DNA from: Campylobacterota bacterium
Lineage (GTDB): Bacteria; Campylobacterota; Campylobacteria; Campylobacterales; Sulfurovaceae
Direction of reading: 5' to 3'
Assembly: GCA_015488875.1 (NCBI GenBank)
Contig: WFMX01000030.1
Span: 1-5,764 of the forward strand
Length of the DNA stretch: 5,764 bases
The notes under the pieces were generated by a model. The model was not told the DNA's origin. It made no database searches and worked only from the letters and a program-made list of their open reading frames with translations. The position numbers and the translations under genes are program-made. This document shows positions 1-4,615 of this stretch, one piece after another; within the stretch, counting starts at the first letter, position 1; each line of letters starts with the position of its first letter.

Positions 1-109
1 ATAGGGTCGATTAGATATACGAATGTAACAAAAATGTAAAAATAGCCAAATATACCAATTGTTTTAGTGCTATCTCAATAAGTATGCAATACAATAGTAT
101 ATAAGATAC

Positions 110-138
110 TTTTAGTAATAGATATATTTTAGTATCTA
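110..138 (+). promoter_or_regulatory. Possible operator upstream of the PilJ-like operon
   Basis: The 8-mer TTTTAGTA occurs at 110-117 and again at 127-134, a 17-bp period, and a near copy TTTTAGTG is at 62-69. Overlapping the two close copies is the inverted repeat TAGATA (119-124) / TATCTA (133-138). They lie 24-52 bases before the start codon in an AT-rich leader, so chance is a real possibility. A TATAAG at 100-105 could be the -10 box, but no -35 partner is convincing. Confidence 0.25.
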
Positions 139-161
139 AAATTAGACTCAAAGGAGTAATC

Positions 162-959
162 ATGTTAACGAGAGAAAAAGTGGTACGAAGATTTGGTTTT
201 GCAACATTGACAATGTTTTTTTGCTCGCAATTTATTGTGGCCGCTACAGCCACTACACAAACTAGTACTGTAGAGCTCATCAGTATAGCAGGCAAGCAGA
301 GAGTGCTATCCCAGAGAATTGCTAAAGACTATCTATACAAGGGTGCAGATGTTGCTGTCAACAAGTCAAATAAACAACTTGCAAAGACACTCAAGGAGTC
401 CAAGTATGTGCAACAAAAGCTCAAAGAGTCTATCACCGATCCCAGGATAGTCAACCTTATATCATTCGTTGAGATGAACTTTCAAGATATATCCGAAAAG
501 ACAAAAGAGAAGTTCAATATAGATAATGCACAGTATGTCCTAGACCTTAGTGAGTCTATGCTGGAGGGTAATGAGTACATCATGACATCACTGCAGAAAT
601 CATCTGGTGCTACTACCTCAAAGCTCATAGATATGTCAACTAGACAATCCATGCTCTCCCAGAGGATCGCAAAGTACTATATAGCCTATCAGCTAGGTAT
701 AAAAGATGATAATACAGTCAATCAGATGAATAAGGCAGTCAAGCTCTTCTCGGAGTCGCATAAGACGCTTATGGCAAACAAGACAAATACTCCTGAGATA
801 AATGCCAAACTAAAGAAAATAGATAGATTATGGGGAGTTGTATATAAGTTTTATCTCGATATAGAGATGGGTGGTTTACCACTTATTGTCTTCAATACTA
901 CGGACGATATAACAAAAAGCATGAAAGAGATCACTTCTCTTTATGTTAAATTGAAATAG
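162..959 (+). CDS. Exported PilJ/NarX-type sensor-domain protein (first of pair)
   Basis: This 265-residue protein is probably exported to the periplasm. It has a basic N-terminus (R4, K6, R9, R10), a hydrophobic stretch at about 11-28 and an Ala-rich cleavage region near residues 27-31. The rest is predicted helical. Residues 40-55 (AGKQRVLSQRIAK core) match the P-box-like first helix of the type IV pilus chemotaxis transducer N-terminal (PilJ) domain, related to the NarX nitrate-sensing domain; R47 aligns with the anion-binding arginine of NarX. The motif recurs at 156-171 (RQSMLSQRIAK), where Ser163 replaces that arginine, so the protein looks like an internal duplication. No HAMP, kinase or methyl-accepting domain follows, so it is a stand-alone sensor or binding protein. 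The start is supported by AAGGAG at 151-156. It is followed after 31 bp by a similar gene, so they are likely co-transcribed. Ligand unknown; nitrate/nitrite is only a family-based guess. Confidence 0.85.
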   Translation: MLTREKVVRRFGFATLTMFFCSQFIVAATATTQTSTVELISIAGKQRVLSQRIAKDYLYKGADVAVNKSNKQLAKTLKESKYVQQKLKESITDPRIVNLISFVEMNFQDISEKTKEKFNIDNAQYVLDLSESMLEGNEYIMTSLQKSSGATTSKLIDMSTRQSMLSQRIAKYYIAYQLGIKDDNTVNQMNKAVKLFSESHKTLMANKTNTPEINAKLKKIDRLWGVVYKFYLDIEMGGLPLIVFNTTDDITKSMKEITSLYVKLK

Positions 960-990
960 TGTTAAAAATATTGAGATAAAGGAGAATATC

Positions 991-1791
991 ATGAAACTAA
1001 ATAATAAAGTCAAATCAGTAGCTTTGGCTACTATGTTGAGTCTATCTACTCTCAATGCAGGTGGAGAACAAAATAGCATAAATGCTATATTAGATCTAGG
1101 CAAACAGATGTCAAATATGAGAAATATGCTAGAGAGTTATGCTCTTATAGCTACTAAAGTCAGCTATAAGTCACCTGACAAAAGACTACAACAGGGTATA
1201 GCAGAGTATGAATCGACCATTGATAGGATGGATAAAAATTTCAAAGATGAAGAGATATCCAATGATGTGAAAATCAGTAGAGAGGCTTGGCAACCTGTCA
1301 AGACAGCTTTGCTGACAGCACTCAAAGATAATAATGCCGACAGACTCAAAGAAGAGGGCTTGTATATACATGGCAATATAAGGACAGTCATCAAAGAAAT
1401 GGAGACTATGAAGAAGTATCTCCTAGAGAAAGAGAAGATCAAAAATGGTGCAGAGCTCAATGCCGCCATAGAGATAGCAGCATCTTCACAAAGACTATCA
1501 GCACACTATATGATGAAGATGTGGGATCTTGATGACCCAACCATACAGAAGCATTGGGATAAAGGTGCGAAGATATATGCAGACTCTATCAAGCTACTAA
1601 AAGCATCATCATATTACAAAGACCCAGAATTCAAAAAACTACTTGACAATACAGAGACTCAACTCAACTACTTCTTGACTGTCGTGATGTTCGATGGTAA
1701 GTTTGTTCCCGTATTGGTACACGACAAAGCACAAAAGGCTTATAAGAGTGCCAACAAGATGGCTGAAATCATACTAGATGGTGGAGCATAG
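991..1791 (+). CDS. Exported PilJ-like helical protein (second of pair, diverged)
   Basis: This 266-residue protein has a signal peptide (K2, K6, K8, hydrophobic 10-21, likely cleavage after LNA at residue 23) and an otherwise helical body. It resembles the upstream protein in length and layout. A weak P-box-like helix lies at 33-47 (LGKQMSNMRNML), with Met40 where the partner has Arg47. A second lies at 160-176 (IAASSQRLSAHYMMK), which keeps an arginine (R168). The arginine is thus kept in the opposite half from the upstream gene. No signalling domain follows. AAAGGAG at 978-984 sits six bases before the ATG, and the 31-bp gap points to one operon and perhaps a heteromeric periplasmic complex. 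Assignment to the PilJ/NarX-like superfamily is less certain than for the first gene because the motif is degenerate. The ligand and any signalling partner are not visible here. Confidence 0.8.
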   Translation: MKLNNKVKSVALATMLSLSTLNAGGEQNSINAILDLGKQMSNMRNMLESYALIATKVSYKSPDKRLQQGIAEYESTIDRMDKNFKDEEISNDVKISREAWQPVKTALLTALKDNNADRLKEEGLYIHGNIRTVIKEMETMKKYLLEKEKIKNGAELNAAIEIAASSQRLSAHYMMKMWDLDDPTIQKHWDKGAKIYADSIKLLKASSYYKDPEFKKLLDNTETQLNYFLTVVMFDGKFVPVLVHDKAQKAYKSANKMAEIILDGGA

Positions 1792-1908
1792 TCTGCTGAA
1801 ACCCATTCATTTTAATTGGATAATACTAATTGGAATGAGATCAGACAAACATAGTGTACTATCGAAATCATGGCACTAGCCTCAGCTATCATATGAGCGA
1901 TATAGTTA
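1792..1908. other. Intergenic, no gene seen
   Basis: This stretch separates the PilJ-like operon from the first palindromic repeat. I see no ORF with a ribosome site and no terminator with a T-run. The only pattern is an 8-bp direct repeat, TAATTGGA, at 1813-1820 and 1827-1834. The palindromic repeat beginning at 1909 may itself end transcription of the operon. Confidence 0.4.
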
Positions 1909-2060
1909 GGGGGTATTGGTGTCGTGAGCGAAGCGAATGAAAGCTATGTCCCCACATAGTGATCGTTGCCATAGACTGTAACACAGACATATCTCAACCA
2001 AGGTCAGGCTATATCAATTCACTCCGCTCCATTACACAAATCATTATCAATAGACCCCCC
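1909..2060. repeat. Palindromic intergenic repeat, copy 1
   Basis: This 152-bp element is bounded by GGGGGTATTG (1909-1918) and CAATAGACCCCCC (2048-2060), which are imperfect inverted repeats. Inside, GTGAGCGAAGCGAATG (1924-1939) opposes ATTCACTCCGCTCC (2017-2030), again as inverted sequence. A small hairpin, CTATGT/ACATAG with a CCCC loop, lies at 1944-1959. The right half (AGGTCAGG at 2001-2008, then ATTCACTC and CAAATCATT) aligns by eye with the right half of the element at 5625-5764. The left half aligns with that element's left half. It has no coding potential and looks like a MITE- or REP-like non-autonomous repeat. Which transposase, if any, moves it cannot be told from here. Confidence 0.65.
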
Positions 2061-2110
2061 GACATCATAGGAGGCTGCTTTACACTCTCAGCTATTTAGC
2101 CAAAATAAGC

Positions 2111-2116
2111 TATAAT
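2111..2116 (+). promoter_or_regulatory. -10 box of the small-ORF transcript
   Basis: TATAAT, preceded by GC, is a perfect -10 hexamer. No -35 is found at normal spacing, which is common in Campylobacterota. Transcription would start about 6-8 bases later, at 2122-2124, so the RNA would begin with the GTACCCTTT that pairs with the Shine-Dalgarno of the ORF at 2231. Confidence 0.5.
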
Positions 2117-2120
2117 CCAT

Positions 2121-2230
2121 CGTACCCTTTTTGATGATGGGGTAGTGTTCTTCTTTTCATATTGAGTGGGTGGGCTTGAAGCTACGATGTTTTAGCATAG
2201 GTAGGGTTATCTCATTTGAAAGGGTACGAT
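2121..2230 (+). promoter_or_regulatory. Structured 5' leader sequestering the ribosome site
   Basis: ATCGTACCCTTT (2119-2130) and AAAGGGTACGAT (2219-2230) are perfect 12-bp inverted repeats. From a start near 2122 the RNA would pair GUACCCUUU with AAAGGGUAC, burying the Shine-Dalgarno of the ORF at 2231. The stem can extend through a U-G pair (2131/2218), a 2x2 internal loop and four more pairs (ATGA 2134-2137 with TCAT 2212-2215). A smaller inner hairpin is possible at 2182-2204 (CTAC/GTAG, then ATG/CAT). I do not recognise a known riboswitch class. An RNA-controlled toxin leader fits best; a novel riboswitch or leader attenuator is the alternative. Confidence 0.6.
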
Positions 2231-2344
2231 ATGGAAACCATGTTTTCTGTACTGTTTTTGATACTTGGAAGTATGAGAGTTGCAATTATGTGGCTTGATT
2301 ATAAAGAGTGTAGAAAGCAAAAGACACAGACTAAGACAAAATAG
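2231..2344 (+). CDS. 37-aa hydrophobic/basic peptide, possible type I toxin
   Basis: This short ORF has a good Shine-Dalgarno (AAAGGG, 2219-2224) six bases before its ATG. Residues 4-22 are strongly hydrophobic (MFSVLFLILGSM, then VAIMWL), interrupted only by R16. The remainder is polar and basic (K25, R28, K29, K31, K35, K37), with an overall net charge near +4. A single membrane-spanning segment plus a cationic tail is the usual plan of membrane-acting toxins of type I toxin-antitoxin systems and of some small regulatory membrane peptides. The ORF has its own promoter, a leader that hides its ribosome site, and a stem-loop just after its stop, so it forms a self-contained unit. I do not recognise the sequence. 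Toxicity is inference; a small membrane protein of another role is possible. Confidence 0.55.
   Translation: METMFSVLFLILGSMRVAIMWLDYKECRKQKTQTKTK
2298..2303 (-). promoter_or_regulatory. Antisense -10 box inside the small ORF
   Basis: ATTATA on the plus strand reads TATAAT on the minus strand. It is preceded on that strand by a T-rich stretch (TTTTGC... CTCTT), as in many Campylobacterota promoters. A start near 2291 would give an antisense RNA running leftward over the first half of the ORF, its start codon and its Shine-Dalgarno. This is where a type I antitoxin RNA should be. No -35 at standard spacing and no clear end for the RNA are seen. Confidence 0.4.
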
Positions 2345-2351
2345 TCTCACA

Positions 2352-2382
2352 AGATGATAGGAAAGTTCAGTTCCTATCATTT
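2352..2382 (+). terminator. Stem-loop after the small ORF
   Basis: ATGATAGGAA (2354-2363) pairs perfectly with TTCCTATCAT (2371-2380) around a 7-base loop, and G2353-T2381 and A2352-T2382 extend the stem to 12 pairs. It begins seven bases after the stop codon. The following sequence is only moderately T-rich (TTTCTGTG), so it may be a weak terminator or a 3' stability element rather than a classical terminator. Confidence 0.6.
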
Positions 2383-2383
2383 C

Positions 2384-2410
2384 TGTGTACCCTTTCTATA
2401 ATTGTACACA
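2384..2410 (+). repeat. Second stem-loop carrying a repeat anti-SD sequence
   Basis: TGTGTAC (2384-2390) and GTACACA (2404-2410) form a 7-bp stem around 13 bases. The left arm and loop contain GTACCCTTT (2387-2395), identical to the 5' end of the small-ORF RNA and complementary to its Shine-Dalgarno. The loop also contains TATAAT (2397-2402). It may be the 3' end of the small-ORF transcript or a separate promoter. Confidence 0.45.
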
Positions 2411-2445
2411 AATAAACTTTGATAAATATAAAAACACAATTTAGA
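2411..2445. other. AT-rich spacer, nothing recognised
   Basis: This is a short AT-rich run between the small-ORF locus and the first copy of the 41-bp repeat. No ORF, hairpin or promoter stands out. Confidence 0.4.
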
Positions 2446-2486
2446 TACTCTATCTGCTTCCACTATTTGGATATATAGAAATGATA
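2446..2486. repeat. 41-bp dispersed repeat, copy A
   Basis: The sequence runs TACTC TATCTGCTTCC, then ACTATTTGGATATAT, then a GAAA-GATA end. By eye it matches 5576-5616 at 37 of 41 positions. It is followed by AGTTAGGGG, which also stands at the left edge of the palindromic repeat at 1909. Here the stem formed by copy B is spoiled by unpaired changes, so this copy looks like the decayed one. Confidence 0.65.
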
Positions 2487-2489
2487 CAG

Positions 2490-2711
2490 TTAGGGGACAT
2501 TATAATATGATGCATCCATAGAAAATATACCATTATATTTTTTTTCTAATTTAAATACAAACTCCGATCTGCTTCTAATAGACCATATGAAAGAAGCCTC
2601 TGGATTCGACCAACCGCCAAGATATACGATTTTTGGAGAGTTATATATGACTCGCACCTCTGCCGTACAATCTCCACTTTTATGATTCTTTAAAAGATTA
2701 AATCTTCTTGA
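2490..2711 (-). pseudogene. Decayed remnant of a protein gene
   Basis: On the minus strand 73 codons stay open before a TAA at 2492-2490, and the residues look like real protein: CTAEVRVIYNSPKIVYLGG, then WSNPEASFIWSIRS, then EFVFKLEKKYNG. The G-W-S-x-P-E ... W-S pattern recalls beta-sandwich domains of some glycan-related membrane proteins, but that is an impression only. There is no ATG or ribosome site at the upstream end, where the frame closes at a stop (2714-2712). Just upstream another frame reads VEAISFRKLSQEDLIF, which suggests a frameshift. The stop codon overlaps the TTAGGGG edge next to the 41-bp repeat, so the repeat may have truncated the gene. Confidence 0.4.
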
Positions 2712-2714
2712 CTA

Positions 2715-2762
2715 AGCTTTCTGAATGAGATGGCTTCAACCTCTCCTCATTTTACAGAAGCT
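2715..2762. repeat. Imperfect inverted repeat
   Basis: AGCTTTCTGAATGAG (2715-2729) can pair with CTCATTTTACAGAAGCT (2746-2762): AGCTT/AAGCT, CTG/CAG and AATGAG/CTCATT, with a one-base and a three-base bulge, around a 16-base loop. No T-run follows on either strand. It could be the scar of a mobile element or an RNA hairpin of the decayed gene. Confidence 0.45.
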
Positions 2763-2829
2763 CAAGCACCGTGTCCATCGCTAATCTTTTGGTTGAAAAT
2801 CAAAGAAAACATAAACCACCCAAATATCA

Positions 2830-2838
2830 TGCTATAAT
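2830..2838 (+). promoter_or_regulatory. Extended -10 promoter of the PD-(D/E)XK gene
   Basis: TGCTATAAT is a perfect extended -10 (TGnTATAAT). A start seven bases downstream falls exactly on the A of the ATG at 2845, so the mRNA would be leaderless. This agrees with the absence of any purine-rich ribosome site before that ATG. Confidence 0.55.
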
Positions 2839-2844
2839 ATTATC

Positions 2845-3687
2845 ATGAAAAAAGATACAACTACCAAAGAGACTATCAAAACCATCACTGAAGATATAGC
2901 CAAATATATCTTAGAGATTAGAGTAGAAGATATCAAGTTTGTAGACAAAGAACTTCAAAGGGTAGAGAAGAGAGAGGCTGACATAGTAGCCCTATGTAAG
3001 ATAAATGGCAAAGAGTCTATATTGCATATAGAGATACAAAATAGTAATGACCATACAATGTCAAAAAGAATGCTCAGATACTACACAGATATCAAATTTA
3101 GATTTGATAATCTACCTATACACCAGTATCTTATCTACATAGGTAGACCAAAACTATCCATGAGTGACTCTATCATAGAAGAGTCCATAAGCTATAGATA
3201 CAATATCATAGATATGCACACTATAGATTGTGATAAATTTATAAAGATGGATACACCTGATGCACTAGTACTATCTGTATTATGTGACTTTAAAGGCAAA
3301 GATGAGCTTGATATACTTCTCTATATCACGAGAAGATTAGAAGAGCTAACTAAAGACGATGAACATAGACTCGGAAAGTATATGTTGATACTAGAGACAC
3401 TATCAACCAACAGAGACTTAAAAGAGAAACTAAAGGAGGCAGAAGAGATGCTAAGAGAGATAAAATATGAAGATTTACCTAGTTATGAGATAGGAATGGA
3501 GAAGGGGATGGAGAGAGGAATGGAGAGAGGAATGGAGAGAGGATATAGTAATGGGATGTCTGAGGGGCTAACGCAAGGGATTATTGAGACAGCTATTATG
3601 ATGATAAAAAAATTTAAACTATCAGTAGAAGATGTAGCCAAAGAGCTAAATATATCAATAGATGAGCTAAAGAAGCATTTGAAGTAG
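2845..3687 (+). CDS. PD-(D/E)XK nuclease, Rpn/transposase-like family
   Basis: This 280-residue protein belongs, by pattern, to the PD-(D/E)XK family annotated as putative transposases or Rpn recombination-promoting nucleases. The likely catalytic signature is E44-x-D46 followed by E63-I-Q65 on the next strand (ILHIEIQ), a common E-x-Q variant of the D/E-x-K motif. RMLRYYTDIK (75-84) and LPIHQYLIYIG (90-100) continue the fold. Residues 165-206 are charged helix. Residues 217-232 are four GMER-type tetrapeptides encoded by a 12-bp tandem repeat, and a helical tail (247-280, VEDVAKELNISIDELKK) resembles the C-terminal end typical of Rpn proteins. No other ATG in frame occurs before codon 72, so the start is fixed despite the missing ribosome site. 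It has its own promoter and faces the downstream operon. The role is probably DNA cleavage in recombination or selfish spread. Confidence 0.85.
   Translation: MKKDTTTKETIKTITEDIAKYILEIRVEDIKFVDKELQRVEKREADIVALCKINGKESILHIEIQNSNDHTMSKRMLRYYTDIKFRFDNLPIHQYLIYIGRPKLSMSDSIIEESISYRYNIIDMHTIDCDKFIKMDTPDALVLSVLCDFKGKDELDILLYITRRLEELTKDDEHRLGKYMLILETLSTNRDLKEKLKEAEEMLREIKYEDLPSYEIGMEKGMERGMERGMERGYSNGMSEGLTQGIIETAIMMIKKFKLSVEDVAKELNISIDELKKHLK
3493..3540 (+). repeat. 12-bp tandem repeat within the nuclease gene
   Basis: Four units of about GGAATGGAGAGA lie head to tail; the third and fourth are identical, and the first two differ by one or two bases. Each encodes GME(K/R). Changes in copy number would keep the reading frame and only lengthen or shorten the linker before the C-terminal helix. 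Confidence 0.8.
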
Positions 3688-3748
3688 ATAAATCAATAGG
3701 TAGTTTTTATCGCTAAAATAATGCAACTCTCATATACTACAGATCCAA
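3688..3748. other. Convergent intergenic gap
   Basis: This 61-bp gap separates the tail-to-tail ends of the nuclease and flippase-like genes. Only a weak 5-bp stem (CTACA 3737-3741 / TGTAG 3754-3758), reaching into the flippase-like gene's end, and one short T-run are seen. No strong bidirectional terminator is evident. Confidence 0.4.
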
Positions 3749-4615
3749 TTATTTGTAGCTCTCGCCAAAAAAAGCCCCCATCAAAGACGACAGAGCGGTG
3801 ATGAGAAAGAAGATGAGGGAGAATGTCACTGCGGTGATGCTGTCTGCTCCTATGATGGAAAAGCCATATAAAAATGTCAGTTCTCTGACTCCTATGCCAC
3901 CTATACTGATGGGGAGTATCGCTACTACTGATGATACTAGAAATAGCAGTAGATAGTCTACTAGATATATGCCCTCTATGGGTAGTGAGTAGACTATACA
4001 TAGGGCGGATATTAGCTGTAGTAGTTGTACTGTGAACGCGTAGATGGTAGTGGGGATAAATACGCTCATGAGCCTACTGAAAAATCTCTCTGTCAAGATA
4101 TAGTTGAGTGGTAGTATGAGGAGTAGAGCTAGTGTCACTAGAGGGGTCAAACTATCAAATATGAGCTTGAAACCGCTAAAAAAGTATAACACTCCTGCGA
4201 AAAACAGTAGTGCTACCATACCACTAATGCGGTCTAATAGCAGGGAGCTTATGATGGCTTTGTAGCCTGTGTCGTATCTCTTTTGTAGTAGATATGCTTT
4301 GTAGCCATCTCCGCCTATGCCACCTGGTAGAAATAGATTGTAAAACATTCCTATATAGTATAGTTTTAGATTTAACCATTCGCCTAGCCTGATACCTATA
4401 GCTCTGAAGTAGTAGTTGAGCCTGAGAGAGCTAGTGATTTTTGATAGATTGAATGCTATAAATGCGGCAAAAACCCACCATAAGTTGGCTCTATTTAGAG
4501 TCTCTATCATTTTGGCACTATCTATGTGGCTCCATACATAATATATAGCCCATATGGTTACAGTAGTTTTGACGAGACTTTTTAGGACTCTTTTATGTGT
4601 GTTTTTGAGTGCCAA
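3749..4615 (-). CDS. Flippase-like multi-pass membrane protein (LPG synthase TM family)
   Basis: This integral membrane protein of 288 residues has about seven to eight hydrophobic helices. It carries the hallmarks of the lysylphosphatidylglycerol-synthase TM / UPF0104 'flippase-like' family: LPGGIGGDGYKAYLL at about 96-110, a D-R pair at 128-129, and LPISIGGIGVRE at about 234-245. In glycan loci this family is thought to help move or present lipid-linked sugars; lipid flipping is not proven for most members. There is no ATG near the start. I chose TTG at 4615-4613 because AAAGAG lies seven bases upstream (4628-4623) and a short basic lead then enters the first helix. TTG at 4660-4658 would add 15 residues but lacks a ribosome site. 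The gene overlaps the end of the glycosyltransferase gene by 23 bp (68 bp with the longer start), so the two are probably translationally coupled. Confidence 0.85.
   Translation of the reverse strand: MALKNTHKRVLKSLVKTTVTIWAIYYVWSHIDSAKMIETLNRANLWWVFAAFIAFNLSKITSSLRLNYYFRAIGIRLGEWLNLKLYYIGMFYNLFLPGGIGGDGYKAYLLQKRYDTGYKAIISSLLLDRISGMVALLFFAGVLYFFSGFKLIFDSLTPLVTLALLLILPLNYILTERFFSRLMSVFIPTTIYAFTVQLLQLISALCIVYSLPIEGIYLVDYLLLFLVSSVVAILPISIGGIGVRELTFLYGFSIIGADSITAVTFSLIFFLITALSSLMGAFFGESYK

Noticed and set aside
162..200. Tat signal on the first PilJ-like protein
   Set aside because: There is an RR pair (residues 9-10), but the surrounding residues do not fit the S/T-R-R-x-F-L-K consensus well. 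An ordinary Sec signal explains the region.
11..295. 94-codon minus-strand frame across the operon leader
   Set aside because: It overlaps the promoter and signal peptide of the PilJ-like gene, has no family-like content and ends in AT-rich leader sequence. It is a shadow.
876..1469. Several minus-strand frames inside the PilJ-like genes
   Set aside because: They are antisense to two well-supported coding regions with ribosome sites, and their residue content is typical of reversed helix-coding DNA.
1909..2060. CRISPR or RNA-gene reading of the repeats
   Set aside because: There are no regularly spaced identical direct repeats with unique spacers, and no tRNA or rRNA features. The units are palindromes 3.7 kb apart.
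2121..2230. Known riboswitch in the small-ORF leader
   Set aside because: I compared it from memory with TPP, cobalamin, SAM, fluoride and guanidine patterns and found none of their conserved cores. The exact anti-SD pairing alone explains the structure.
3693..4001. 102-codon minus-strand frame overlapping the flippase-like gene end
   Set aside because: It runs out of frame over the conserved LPISIGGIGVRE region of the flippase-like gene, with Ser/His-rich content and no ribosome site.
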